Below are positions 30,018 through 42,640 of a stretch of 64,000 nucleotides of DNA, piece by piece. The translations under genes and the position numbers were made by a program. Origin of the DNA: Datnioides undecimradiatus (taxonomy: Eukaryota; Chordata; Actinopteri; Lobotiformes; Datnioididae); contig WARS01000014.1 in assembly GCA_008933995.1 (NCBI GenBank), positions 6,495,192 through 6,559,191 of the forward strand. Reading direction: 5' to 3'. Positions within the stretch are counted from its first letter, which is position 1, and each line of letters begins with the position of its first letter. The notes under the pieces are model-generated. The model made no database searches. It had not been told where the DNA came from and saw nothing but the letters and a program-made list of their open reading frames with translations.

Positions 30018-33000
30018 ATGCGTCGCCAGATGCCTGAAGTAGCATCAGAGATGTCGTCACCACAGCCCAGTAAATATATATAAATATAAATACACTTCAG
30101 ACTTGATGTAAATACAGCTGATGATTGACAATGGGTTTGTTCCATTGTAAACAATGTTTTCAACAGAAGCACCAGAGATTTCTCCAGACAGCGCTGCTGT
30201 TTCGGAGACTGAGAGCGCTGCCAAGGCACACAGACCAGGTACAGCGAGCGAAGAGACCGATCTGTTAACTCGAAAGCTGAAACGATGAAGCTATATGCGC
30301 AAACACATTTTCTCTGTTTCATTGTGTGTAGACATGAGGAGGAGGAGGAGGAAGGACACTCGGCAGAGCCCTTTCAAAGTGCCAGACAGTAACAGTGTTT
30401 TTCTGCAGAGCATAAACGAAAAAGGGGACCATAAAGAGGTGAGTGTGTGTGTTTGAGCGCAGACGGGTTTGCATAAAAGACACTTGTGTGACACCCTGCT
30501 GCAAATAGCAAAAAGGGAAAAACTCCTGCTGCTGTTCTCCTTCGTGCACAGGAGATGCGTAAATTCCTGGCTTTGCCAATTGATGAGAAGACAACCTACG
30601 CTGCAAGAATGATGGCCAAGCTGAAGAAAGAGCTGGTAGAACAAGTGGAGGAGGACGAGGAGGAGGAGGAGGAAGAGAAGGAGAAGAAGATGAGGAATCT
30701 AAAACAAATCAAGAATAGGGCAGGTCTCCCTAAACAAACACCTGCCAGACATGAGCTGAAGATGGCCATGATGAAACGGGGTGAGTGAGAGTGAGGAGAG
30801 AGTCAAGAGTCAAATTATGTCCAGTTTTTATTTTAAACACCCAGATGTGCACTGCGTGTCATTGCTAGAGAGACAGCCTAACTCTTTTCTGTCCTCTGTC
30901 CCTAGAAAACATTACGAGGGACAGCAAACATGACTTAATCTCAATGGAGCGGCAGAAGGCCGTGTTGGAGGTAAATGATTTTAGTTGTTAAGATATTAAT
31001 AAAGGTGGAGCCGTGTCAACAACCTGGATTGTTCTCAGCTTCTCAGACTACTGTGAATTGTTGGCAGTTGTTAGTCGGTCACATTGAACCGGTTCTATTG
31101 TCTATTGAAAAGACAACCGCAGCAACATCTCGGTTGTGTTTGTTTTTCGGAAACATAATCCGTTTTTGACCATCATCACGCGGCACTGATGTCATTTAGA
31201 TGTAATAGTTCATATTTTCTCGACAAGTACAGGTATTCCTGTAGACACGCCTGACTGCACCCGATCTGTCACCTGTTGTACCAGCTAAATTAAAAAGGAC
31301 TAATCCACCAAATTGGGATTGTACATCGACTGAGTACTCGCACTCAGAAGAGACTAATTTTAGTGAACGTCGCCAGTTTTACACATCAGAATATGAAGCT
31401 TTTTGTGGAGGGAGCTCTGTGAAATCTGTTAAATTGCCTCGAGTGATGTCACCCAAGTCGGCATCAGTTGGGACCAAAGGCTGCAATTTAAAAAAAAGTG
31501 TATTCCCACTGCCAGAGACATGTCCTGCTTCCTCCATTTCCCCTCATTCCCTCTCCCTCAGCTGTCTCTGATGACGAAGAGGTCAGAGATTCTGAGGATG
31601 GACAGGGCGATTGCAAAAGAGGAAGGGCAGCTGAAGCAGCTCGAGAAGATCATTGAGCGAGACAACCTCAAGTTTGAGGAGTTCCTCAGGGAGAACGAGA
31701 AGAAGTCCGTGGAGGCCAGGACATTGTAAGAAGTGTCAAGATATCCCTCGTTAGCTGCTTCGTCACTGTGACTTAAAATTGAATCGAGGTCCTCTAAATT
31801 GTGTTTTAATCTGAGGTTACTACTGAATACGGACTTGTTTTATGTAACACTTATAAACCCAACTGCAAATGTTTGTCTCGGGTGTGTTAACAGTTTTGAA
31901 AAGGAGGCCAAGTCCAAACAGGAGAAGAACGCTGTGATCAAGAAACTGACTGCTGAAATAGGGACGATAAAAAGGTACCACTGGATGTTTTCGTGCATAA
32001 AAGGCTTCTAACGATAAATGATGCTACAAAACAGGTTTTGACATGTGCATCTACATCTGGTTTCCTATCTTTTTTAGTGAACTGGCCAAGTTTGAAGAGA
32101 TCCTCATAGACTACAAGAGATACAAAGAGCTCCTGTTCAAGTTGTCTCCACCAGAGTGGCAGGAAGCCCAGAGGATCAAGGCCTTGAAAGCTAAAGTGTC
32201 CCCTGATGGAGACTCTCAGGACGAACAGGACAGGGAGCCGGAGGAGTCAGGTGTTAGGAACATGTTATTAATGTTTTTAATTCAAACTCAGACAAGTTTG
32301 TTACAGTTAGTGTGAATCACGTAAGCAGTGTGCGATGTGAATGATACCTTGAATACAGGTTTGGAGAATAAGGTTTCTGGTCCAGGTACAGAGCTGCCTT
32401 CCATCAAAGAAACCAGACCAGCGTCAGCACACAGAGACACACTGTAAGGAAACACACACACCTTCATCCACTATTTATCTTTTACATCCTTACACAGTGA
32501 TGTGGTGGTAAAGCAGGTGGGTAATCTATTACTTCCATCCACATGTTTAGAAAAAAGAAAAAAGAAAAATCACTAATAAACAAAACAAGAACATAACTTT
32601 AAAAATCATTTTTACATTAAATAGCTTAAAGAAGACTCTTTCTGTGGCATTTCAGAATCACAGGATCTAAACTGGACAGTGACAGCTCAGAATATGAGGT
32701 CAGTCTTCCCGAACTGAAGCGTCTCCTTTTCATTTAGTTGTTTGGTTTTCTCCTATCACACCCTCCTTGTTTGTCACTTTTCACAGGACGAGCCGGAGCT
32801 GTACTTCACCGATCCCCAGCAGCTTCTGGATCTGGTGACAGAGCTGACGGAGCAGAACTTGTCCCTGATTCAAAACTCTACAAGGGTGGAGGAGACACTG
32901 GAAGACCTCCGGCAGTCCATGGAGACCACCAGAAAGAAGATGTAAGCGTCAGGGGTCAGGGGTCTGTGAGTGGTTCCGGTTTCATGCGTGTTGTCTTGCT

Positions 33001-34358
33001 TCAAAATGAGCAGACTCTCCTGAACTCTGTGCACTCTTTACTCCCTCATCCCCTCTCCTCTTTCTCACATCCATCGAATGCTGAATCCTTTCCTCCCGAA
33101 GTGAAAAGGATGAAGGGCAGCTCATGCTGCAGATAAATGACCTGAACCAGAGAATAGACAAAGAGAAGGCGAGAGGGGCCAAGCTCAAACAGAAGGTCCA
33201 GCTCCACGTCTCACTGAACACAGAAGACCAGGTGGAGCTACATTTCAATCCAACACCCAGAAATCATTTAAGTTGGCTTTGGTAGTTTTCAGCAGCAGAT
33301 ATCTGGTTTCATCGTCTCTTCTTCTCGTTTCCCTCCTGGTTGATCCATTCCACCGCCTCCTCTCGCTGGCAGGATGTTATGTTGGACGCTCTGGGTGAGA
33401 AGGTGGCAGAGGTGCATCGCTGCTGCGTGGACGACAGGATGGCCAACCTCAGCACCCTGGAGAAGCTGGCCAATATTGAAGACCATATGTCTGCGGTGAT
33501 GCAGGGGCTCGAGAGCATCCCTGAAGAAAGCTTAGAGATGATGAAGAAGATCAAGGACAGTGAGAGGAGGAGCAGGTAATTCTCAGTGACTGGACTCCAC
33601 TGACAACACATTCAAGCCTCCTCTGAGGGCAATGTCAAACGGCAGTGACATAACATTTACCTTCCAGTGGCATGTTATTTAAAAATCCAGTCTCTTCCTA
33701 CATCATGTCGCAGACAGCGCGAAGAAAAGCAGAGAGAGCAGAGAGAGAAGCAGAGGGAGCGGATGAGGAGGTACTTGGAGAGATCCCTCGCTGACTCCAA
33801 GAAGATCGTAAGTCACTCGCTTAGAAATCGCTTCATAACAGCCTTTTATACGAGCCTCTGAATCACGTATCGCCACGAACACGGCCTCCTGCTCTCACCT
33901 CCACAGGCCTGCAGTTTTCTATGAGGTTTACTTTGAATGCTTTGCCTTTCTGAGTCCCGTTTATCTGTTTTGATTTCTAACCTGATGATTTTATGCCTGT
34001 GTGAAACAATTTGAAACGACTTTGCAAAGTTCTTTGTAAATAAAAAATGATTTGTAATTATTTTTCAGTATATTCTCATGTAATGAATTAAAACAGAAGC
34101 TCACAGTGTAACCTGGTTCATGCCAACTTTACAATAGACCTGTCTTGCAGAGAAAAAAACTGAAATGCACATAAAACAAACAAACAAACAAACCCAGGAG
34201 CGATGCTTACTCTCCCGTCCTTTACCTTGCAGAGTGGGAGAAAGCTCATGCCCAGATGCATGCCCGTTTCCCAGAAGGCCAGAGTGAGAAAAGTGGACAA
34301 CAGCCCTGCTGAGGATGAGTTCCACGCCTACCTCTTCACCGCTGAGGACGCAGAGTGA
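30018..34358 (+). CDS. cfap100: Cilia- and flagella-associated protein 100
   Basis: Axonemal coiled-coil protein; with CFAP73 it forms the MIA complex that regulates inner-arm dynein in motile cilia. Exons: 30018-30069, 30167-30238, 30332-30438, 30552-30780, 30906-30970, 31562-31725, 31894-31974, 32078-32250, 32359-32443, 32656-32698, 32787-32941, 33102-33231, 33373-33575, 33714-33807, 34233-34358. All are GT-AG and phases close to 592 aa, close to human CFAP100 (about 611). Diagnostic stretches are SPFKVPDSNSVFLQS, FEEFLRENEKKSVEA, FKLSPPEWQEA and the highly conserved ELYFTDPQQLLDLV...EQNLSLIQNS. The C-terminus keeps the RSGRKLMPR...EDEFHAYLFT pattern. The DUF4200-type coiled coil covers the first half. 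An Arg run (44-48) and a Glu run (113-119) come from AGG/GAG repeats. Three in-frame ATGs open the frame (30018, 30030, 30051); the most upstream is chosen, after the stop at 30006. Confidence 0.93.
30145..30157. promoter_or_regulatory. Forkhead motif in cfap100 intron 1
   Basis: Identical TTGTAAACAATGT word to 29833-29845, about 10 bp from the acceptor of coding exon 2. Confidence 0.3.
30643..30692 (+). repeat. GAG/GAA coding repeat (poly-Glu) in cfap100
   Basis: A purine-only triplet repeat encoding the acidic run at residues 110-119, followed by a KEKK basic patch. It is in frame and continuous with the coiled coil. Confidence 0.8.
34177..34195. repeat. (CAAA)n tetranucleotide repeat
   Basis: About four AAAC units in the last cfap100 intron, shortly before the acceptor of the final exon. 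Confidence 0.85.
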
Positions 34359-34453
34359 CAAGAAGGAGAGAAATCATGTTAAAAAAAAGAGCGATCATGA
34401 CTCCAAGGCAACATCACCTGTGCAACAATCGTGACATAAAATGGAAGAAGATC

Positions 34454-34459
34454 AATAAA
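34454..34459 (+). terminator. cfap100: Polyadenylation signal of cfap100
   Basis: Canonical AATAAA 96 bp after the stop codon. A second A-rich variant (ACAATAAAAG) follows near 34509. A short 3' UTR fits the closely spaced downstream gene. Confidence 0.65.
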
Positions 34460-34479
34460 TCAGCATCAGTTGAAATGTT

Positions 34480-34903
34480 AACACAAACACAGCATCATGT
34501 GCATGTGTGTCGTAAATACAATAAAAGCCTGATAGCAGCGAATAGCCGAGTCTCTGCTTGTATCAGACACATCTCCCTACAACTGAACATCTCTCACGCT
34601 GACTCCATGCAACATATTCCAGCAGATACATGCATCAATACCGTCCAGCGTCCCTTAATCCTGTCTCCACATTAGTTTCTCGTAAAGCCTGATGATATCC
34701 ATGCATAGTGACAGGAACGCGACAGTAGGTGGTGGTGTTGAACAGTTCTGTGTGCTCTGCCATGACGCGCAGAGGAAGGAGAATGAGGAAGTGTGTGGAG
34801 CAGGACCGGACTGTGGAGATGTAGCTACCCACAAGTGAGGCACCAGCGGCTGGCGCGAGATTACCGGCTGGGCAGCTAGATCAGAGCAACATCTGACAAT
34901 GCG
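34480..34903 (+). promoter_or_regulatory. ap1ar: ap1ar promoter and 5' UTR
   Basis: The only room for the ap1ar promoter is the 545 bp between the cfap100 stop and the ap1ar ATG. The last 170 bp are GC-richer and carry GAGGAAGTG, an ETS-like word, near 34789. No TATA box is seen. The promoter therefore probably overlaps the cfap100 3' end. Confidence 0.5.
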
Positions 34904-37900
34904 ATGGGTAACTGCTGGGCTTACTGCGTCGGGCTCTTCAGGAGAGAAGCCAACAGGATCCAGAGAGGAGGCGGGTGAGTGAGACGCGGCACTGCGGGCT
35001 AGCTGAGCTAACTAGCATGAAAGCATCATCTGGAGCAGCAGATCCGGTTACTGCTAGCGTTAGCTCAGAGTTGTTGGTTAGCTGCTACCTGACTCCACTG
35101 TGAGTGTGTCTGTCGTGTTAAGACTCCCTGACAGCTGTGCGTGTGTTAGACTGGAGGTGATGTCGTAACCTGAGGATTAAGACCAGTCGGCGCGTTACTG
35201 GTGACGCGATTGTGGGGTCTAACCTGCAGCTAGCCACTGCCAAATGACATCAAGACCCCACCCCTATTGTCAACAGTCTGCACATGTAGGTGCTAATCTA
35301 ATCAAACCAGATCACCCACATAAAAGGTGACTGAACTTTAAAAAGTCATTTAGACTAACGTTTGGACCTCGTGGTTGAGTCTCACCCCTGATCCTCATCC
35401 CGCCTGTTTCTGGTGTAGTCTGCGGGCCCTTGTGTCACCAGATGTCGGGTTAATAATTGATGTTTGCTAGTCCGACTTTAGCCTGTGCTTTGTTGAGATC
35501 GCTGGAAGGATCGCTGGCCCCCAAACTCTTCAGGCTGCTTCACGCTCATTCATCACTTCCGCAACGGCCGCGCACGCTGCAGCTGACAGACACGGGAGCG
35601 GATGTAAGCTTGTTAGGATGAGATTGGCAATTTGGAAAACTCATTATAAAATTGCAAACGTGGCAGTACCTTATGTGTCAGCGTTGTAAAACATGAACTG
35701 GGGTGTTGCATCCGATCAGACCAGAGCACACCATAAATAAACCCCCTAAAACAGATTTTCCTCATTAATTCTAATCTGGATGATGGCTTTTGACCGTAGG
35801 ATGTCGTGTGTGATGCTGCTGCACAGTGCTCCATACTCTGTTACTACGATTGCTCAGGGACTGGCAGTTACCAGACCAGATTAGTCAGCACTGTCACCAC
35901 AAGTCACAGTTTTGTGGTCGGTGCAACAATGTCTGCGCACACTGTGCTTCTGCATCAGCTTCTGTAATTTGTCATTTAACACTTGGGACAGAAATGTAAT
36001 CGTCAGACTCTGCGAGTTCCTGCGATCAGAATCTTTAGGTGTCAAATACATTTCTTTATTAAGTTATTTAATATGTTTTTTGGGTAGAACACACAAAACT
36101 GATTCAGTCTCTGTGTTCGTTCACTGTGCAGTGCATTGGCCGACATTGGCCACATCACCTCACTGCAAACAGGCAAAGTAGTTCAAATTCACAAACAAAT
36201 TAATAATCGTATAAATGAGCCCGAGCTACTGGGCTACCGGGGACACACGTCTGCGCTCACAGCCACTAGGTTTTCATCGTAAGTTATGTTAAATGTCAGC
36301 GTGGCACGATGCAATCAACTCAGATGCGCATCAGCCACTCTGACCGCTAACTGTCTGTCCATCGTGTCCCTTCAGCGGTTTCTTGTGTCTTCACACAGGT
36401 CAAAATACTTCAGAAGCAGCACCACAGGAGAACATTATACAATAGAGGTGAGAGTCGTGCATTTGCTACAAGTGTTTCCTTAATACTCTTATAAAGCTGA
36501 GTATTTAGTGTAATGTTACATGTGTAACTGTGACTTTTCATTTTGCAGTTTGAGAACCTGGTGGAGAGTGATGAGGTAAGTTTAAGGAAAACGTCGTTGG
36601 TGAGTCTTCCAACTGCGCAGTGATTGACTGAGTGAGGGCTGAAGTACGTAGTCGTGTGGGCTTTAAACACGTAAATCTACAGAGAACTGCAGAAACACGA
36701 GTGGGATGTCCTTAAAAATGGTTAAAATGAATATTTCATTGTACAAAGCAGAAAAGTGTTTTTATTGCATATTAAAATCAGTCAGTCAGTCATTGTGCAT
36801 CCGTGTTTCTGTAGTTAAAATGATCCAGTTAAATAATTCAGAAACACTTAATATATGCTGCACTTCCGAATTCTTCATAATCAAATTCCAAAAATTCCTT
36901 TAAATCCCTTAAATCTCAAACGACCACACACCCTGCAAAGACGCATCACATCCGTGCCCGTCGTTAAAAGACTCATAGTCTAATTAAAAGCTGCATTACG
37001 CCGCCACTCCCAGGATGCTTTTTACTGTCAGACCTCCCTCTGATAGCCATCTTCCAGCGATGGATAGAAAGTGATGGGTGCGCAGTGGTTGATGGCTGAT
37101 ACATCCGTCGGGGGGAGTAACTCGATTACAGTCTGCAGGGTCCCAGACTGGTAGCGCTCTGGCCGTACAGCGCCGCAGAGGGGACGCAGTTCGCGTTGCT
37201 TCATGGTAAATGTTGTTTGTTTCATTGCAGGCTGAGAGTCCACAGCCCTGCCCGAGGTAAGACGGAGAGCTCCGGCGTGAATTAAAACAATAATAATACT
37301 AAAAATACGAATCTTGAATGTGTTTTTACAGATCGGTGTGGAAAGAAACTGCTTGTACCAAGTGTGTTTTGTCGTGTCATTAGGCCCATCAGTGAGGATG
37401 AGATGTTGCACCTCAAAGAGCACTGCTACGCTGCCATCTCAGACAAGCAGATCCTGATCGACCAGAAGCTACAGGTGGAGGTGAGTCCCGGCTCAGACAG
37501 AGCGTCTTTACAGCCGCGTGTCTCTGTTAGATGAAACACTTCATTTTTTATGTTTTACGGCCTGTTTTTGCTTATTTTTCATTTGCTGCGTTGTTTTGTT
37601 CTGTTTTTGGTAATTTTCTGTTCTGTCTTTGTGTTTTTGTTTTGTTTGTTTGTTTGTTTGTTTTTTTCATTTTGTTATTCCCGCTTCAGTTAGAGGAACA
37701 AGAGGAGAAGTTAAGGCTAGAAGAGGAGGCTAGAAATGCCGCCCAGCGGGAGGCCGCCAGGTTGGCGCGCGAACGCAAATTGAAGGAGGTGAGGCGGCGC
37801 TGAGCACGCTCCCCTCTGCCAAGCGTCGCTTTCCGCTTGATTAAAGCGACTTCAGCGTTTCAAGTCCTCGGCCTTCTGCGTCTTAAAGGGACATGTCCTC

Positions 37901-39746
37901 TGTTTCCTGTCTGCTTGTCCTCATTAACACATCTGTGTGTATCCAGTCGGGGGTGTCATTCATTTTAGTGCGTGTTTACCTGATAGCATTCATAATCGCA
38001 GCTGCAATGGGACGATGCTAACTATACATACAGTATACTATGTACTATACTATATTAAACACACATTTATATCTGGATAAGGTGACACAGAGCAGGGGCT
38101 GAAGCAGTGAAATGAGAAAACGAGAGAGCTGCAAGTGATCGGCTGGCTTGCGCGCTCGCTGCAGCCCTCGCATCACGAATGGAGACCTGTGGTCATATTG
38201 CAGCAGGACTTATTGGCCAGCGTCACAGCTTCATGTTTCCATTTTCATTTCATTTCTATGATAAAACTGAGTCTGTCACATCCCACTGCTTCTCTGCTGT
38301 TGCTTTGTTTTGTTTTGAAGCCATTTGCTCCCGTGCTCTCTCACACTGCTAAATGTTTTCCTCATATTAATATATTGGAATCACGGGAGGACGTGACTCA
38401 TCTTTTCACTTTGGTCTGTGGTTTTCACTGTTCGCAGCAGCCTGCCCAGAGGAAACGGGGCAAAGCAGACGGCTCTGGTGTTGAAACCCAGCAAAGAAAG
38501 TGAGTAGCTTGAAGTTCACCAGACAAACAGGAGTGTTGTTTAGTTGTTGGGCTGAGAACAAGCTGCGGTCATGAGGCTCTGCACAGGTTTTAGTGGGCGG
38601 GCTGAAGTTAGATGCTGCAGGGGGGATTCATGTGTTCCTCAAGCTCTCGGCTGAGCAACACTTTGCTGCGTGTAGGCTGCAGAGTGGAGATTAATGCGCC
38701 GCAAGGTATATGTGCAGTCTCACAATTCAATACTTAACTAATCCTCGCCGTGCTGCAGAGCGCACAGAGCTGAGCGCGGCGTCAGCTCGTGTCTCGTCCT
38801 AATGTAAAGAAACAGGAGTCGCTGCAAACCTGACCCACGGCTCTGTTGCTGTTCCAGACAAACCTCCGGCGAGGATTTTGACGTCTACCTCCAGAATGTA
38901 AAAGCCCAGTCGGAAGCTTTCAGGAGCAACAGTAAGCCAAGCGAGCTGATTTCACACACGCAGCCATACGTACAGGTGCTCCAGGTGTATTGCTTTCTGT
39001 TTTAATAGCCGCGTCTTTTGTTTGCAGGGCTGCCCTCTGACACGAACGTGGTGACTCCCAACACGGAGTGCAGCTGGGACTTCACCACCAAGACCCGCTC
39101 CACCAACGATGACGGGACCTCACTGGATCTGGAGTGGGAAGACGAGGAAGGTGAGGAGTCTTGGACCATCGTGACTGATCCGCGATTGAAGTTTGGTGAC
39201 ATTTAGGGTTAACTTAAGTTCAGATTCATTCCCCACGACAAAAACTGTACAGTATTAAAAACAGGATGTATCTGTACGTATGTAGCATCTCAGTTAGGTT
39301 ACATAAAAGATATAGACAGTTAGAATATTATATAATCATTAAATGCAGCGTGTAAACTTGGTTTCCAAAGTCTTGGGCAGAAGCAGGTTTCTTGGATCAG
39401 TGCCTTGCCTGCAGCAGTTTTTGACTTCAGTGACTTCTGCTGTCAGAGTGAAAGCTCGTGTCCTTGCTCTGTAGGAATCAATCGCGCACTCCCAGCCTGG
39501 GAGAGGTCTCGGACGGAGGAGGACATCCTGCGCGCAGCCCTGAGGCCCGGCAGCAAGCAGATGAACAGCGGCCCGACCTCGGCCTCCGAGGACTCCAACG
39601 CACTGGAGTGGGAGAATGATTTTGTGAGTACCCACCCGGAGGACAATGCGGACACTGAATTCGAGGGGTTTGTCAATCCCGTCCTAGACACCCCTTCTGA
39701 GGACGCCTCGGACTGTGGCCTCAAGGCGGACACCCAGGACAGATAG
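34904..39746 (+). CDS. ap1ar: AP-1 complex-associated regulatory protein (gadkin)
   Basis: Peripheral membrane adaptor on trans-Golgi/endosomal vesicles. It links AP-1 carriers to kinesin-1 and also sequesters ARP2/3. Exons: 34904-34974, 36399-36447, 36549-36575, 37231-37256, 37384-37480, 37690-37788, 38438-38499, 38858-38931, 39028-39150, 39475-39746. All are GT-AG, in phase, 299 aa (human about 302). The N-terminus MGNCWAYC offers Gly2 and Cys residues for lipidation. It is followed by SKYFRSSTTGEHYTIEFENL and a charged coiled coil (EEQEEKLRLEEEARNAAQRE). The C-terminal half keeps the conserved TSLDLEWEDEEG, RTEEDILRAAL and SNALEWENDF motifs, acidic Trp-containing words of the kind used for AP-1 ear and ARP2/3 contact. 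The exon 38438-38499 (QPAQRKRGKAD...) is the least conserved part; its acceptor could shift by one codon to 38441. Confidence 0.95.
37640..37669. repeat. (TTTG)n repeat
   Basis: TTTG units running into a T tract, about 20 bp from the acceptor of the ap1ar exon at 37690; it extends the polypyrimidine tract. Confidence 0.8.
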
Positions 39747-41841
39747 TGTCCAGCTCCAGAGGAGACGTTTGCTGTGTCCCCTTCATGTCAGAGCTCACCA
39801 GCTTTTCGCCTCGTGGAACGGAAATTGTGCTCACTCGCTCTTCATGTTGTGTAATATGAGACTCTGATGCTGCGGGAATGTGCGTGTCCCTCCACGCTGC
39901 AGCGGAGCGATGTTTTTAAAAAGATGCCCATTATTTCAGTGCCTTCATTTGCCAAATTCGCCGACCATTGTATGCATTGTAACTTAAACTGATCAGTTTC
40001 CATCCGTTACTGTTTGACACGTTCAGTCAGTGCTTGCTCCCAGTGCGCAGCGCCCTGCGGGATCAAACACCAGCTGCCGACTTTCCCTGATGGGCAGCTT
40101 CATGGTAGAAGCAGACGACTGCTGGGGGGGGGGGGGTGAACCAGCTGCAGCTCTGAGGCCAGTGCCTTGATCAGTGGCAATACAAAAAGAGCTCCTGCAT
40201 GTCTGTTTGTGTGTGGAATGAAACAAACACACACAAGCACATTCAACCCCCCCCCAGCCCTCAAGCTCTCTCCTAAAATTATTGCATGATGGCAACAAAG
40301 GAGCTGAGCTGATGCTGATGAACTAGGCCAAACATTGGACTAACCTGTGTCTGTGACTCCACTGACCCCGTGTTTGAGCCTGCAGCTGGCATCCGATCGG
40401 ATGACGTGGGTTTCATTGTCGCAGGTTCCTCTGAGTCCCGCATTGAACGACATCAGACTGTTTGACTGACAGCTACCTACAGTAAGCGCCGGTTATGCCT
40501 GGGTGCGCGGCACTCATTTGTGTGACCTGCTGCATGCACTGTGACGGGGTTACCGCAGAGCGGCGTCTAATGTCAAACTCTGCAGATGTGTGATTTGTGC
40601 TTTAGTTCCCTCACACTTTCCTAGATGAACAAACAGGGCTCGTGCGAGGCATTCGTTTAATCCCATCCAGTCTCCTGACAGCTGGTTAAATGTCCACCTC
40701 TCAGGGCTGACGGCCTTGTCCTCAGAAAAACAGAAAAAGCATGAAAACACGATCACCGTCCTTTTGCGGCAACGCGCTCAGTAATGTTTTGTTAATCAAC
40801 ATGCACTTCCCCATTAGTGAACAAGAGACCTTTTGTAATACATCACAATGAAGCACATGCAGTGGCTCTTCATCGACCCGTTGGTCTGCTGTCAAACATC
40901 TGGGACTTTTTTTTCTTTTTTTTTCCTTTTAAATTTTAACAGCGGGTCTTTTTTTATGTCCAGAACAATAGCACAGAACAGCGATATCATTGCCAGGTAC
41001 CATTTACATTCACTTCACCAACATTTATATATTTTATAGAACGTTAAAGGCGGCGGGCCTCTGTGCAGCTCTGCATACCCGACAGTGAATTCTCCTCGAC
41101 CGGCACAGCGTGCAGCAAAAAGACGTGAGGAGGAGCGTGAAGAAGCGCCCGCCTCCTACTTTATTCCAACTGATGCGTTCGCGGAGCCGCCGCGTTCATA
41201 GATCTCCGGTCTGTGGTTCATCGCGTTCAAGGAGCTGCATGCAGCAGTGATTTGGCGCTTCGGTATATGTCACCAATCCAAACCACCAGGGTGAAGCTAC
41301 GTGATCATTCTGCTCATATGAATGCTTGCTCTGAGACACAGTGGAATAATTACAGAACACTGGTGGAAAAGTAAGAGGAGACCAGCTTTAAAACACTTTC
41401 TGATTGGTTGCTGTCGCACGGCGTTTGGCGTGCGTTCGTGAGACAAATCGCAGCGACCCGATATGAAACTCTGACCTCATCAATGATAATCCGATTTGTT
41501 GATCGCTGCTGTTAGTGAAAGCAATATTTTGCCGGGCCTGCACAGATGCAAACATGACTCTGTGGCGCCGTGTGATCTAACGCTGCTGCGGACATCCTTC
41601 TGGCCCATGTGCATTTCCGTATCCATCGCAGCTGGTCGAGCTTGAGTTGAGACCGTCGTGCTTCACGCTGATTATTCAATAACCTGTCTGAATGAAAAGT
41701 AGTTCACTGATTGCACTGGTGTGGATTCTTATAATCTGATGTTAGCAGCTCGTAGACGACAGAAATGGCTCACTTGTGTGAAGAGGAAACTGATCTGACA
41801 ACTGTGCACTACCGTAGACGAGGCGCGGGTGGTTTTGCAGA

Positions 41842-41867
41842 GTGTGTGTGTGTGTGTGTGTGTGTGA
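41842..41867. repeat. (GT)n microsatellite
   Basis: About 12 perfect GT units downstream of ap1ar. Confidence 0.95.
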
Positions 41868-42126
41868 TTTGAATCTGGTATTGTTTTCCGCACATTTGAT
41901 TATGTTTCGTTGTGATTACGTGATCTCTGATTTAATCACTGTAACTTTCTGTAAAAGAGAAATACCTGTAACATTCCTTGCTGCGCTGAGAAAAAGGAGG
42001 AGGGAATAAACAGAAGAAAAATGAAATGATTGACGTGTACGGAGGGGGCGGGTGTCACCACAGCTGGGGCTGATACACTTTAACGGATTGTCTGTATTTA
42101 ACAAAACCAACAGACTCAGCCTTGCG

Positions 42127-42146
42127 AGCTGCTGCTGCTGCTGCTG
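42127..42146. repeat. (GCT)n trinucleotide repeat
   Basis: Six GCT units in non-coding DNA downstream of ap1ar. Confidence 0.85.
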
Positions 42147-42499
42147 GAAGTAAAATGTTCGCGCACATCGTGTCATTTTTCAAGATGCCGTTTCACAACC
42201 GAAGACTGTTTGCGTGCGCGTTACTACAGTGCGTGAAAACCCCAAGCACATTAGAGAAACGCAGGCAGCACCCAAACCAGGTCAGGGTTCAACTCGCATC
42301 ACGACACGGCCGATGCGATCCACGATACAATATTCAAGAGCAGACCCAGCAAATCTCTTTGAAACCTCTACTCTCTGCTACGAGCCCAGAGATGGAGCTG
42401 CCTCTAATGTTTACACTGCACTGAGTGCGTTTGTCTGACCGCTCAGTCGGCTGAACGCGGCTCCGCTGTGGTCCAGGGGTTGGTTCCGTACACTGTTTT

Positions 42500-42505
42500 A
42501 ATAAA
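42500..42505 (+). terminator. ap1ar: Candidate polyadenylation signal, distal ap1ar
   Basis: AATAAA followed within 40 bp by GT-rich and T-rich sequence. Another AATAAA lies at 42620-42625. Confidence 0.4.
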
Positions 42506-42640
42506 ACTGTAAGCTCGTTTACACTGTACAGCTGATCCTTTTTTTAATTAAAGTTGGTACCAGTATCTTATTCGTGACGTTTGCTCATTTATATGATGTG
42601 CAGATCTATACAAGCAACCAATAAACGTGCTCAATCTGTG

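Larger units (their letters stand above)
39747..42640 (+). other. ap1ar: ap1ar 3' UTR and downstream region
   Basis: No coding exon is recognisable after the ap1ar stop. Canonical AATAAA words occur at 42005, 42500 and 42620. The one at 42500, followed by GT- and T-rich sequence, is the best distal site. A (GT)n at 41842-41867 and a GCT repeat at 42127-42146 lie inside. The true 3' UTR end cannot be decided without transcript data, and a nearer non-canonical signal is possible. Confidence 0.4.

Noticed and set aside
37028-37423. Minus-strand open frame of 131 codons
   Set aside because: Antisense to two confirmed ap1ar exons (37231-37256 and 37384-37480) and without similarity to known proteins.
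42122-42424. Plus-strand open frame of 100 codons downstream of ap1ar
   Set aside because: Begins in a GCT repeat, no domain, and lies in the likely ap1ar 3' region.
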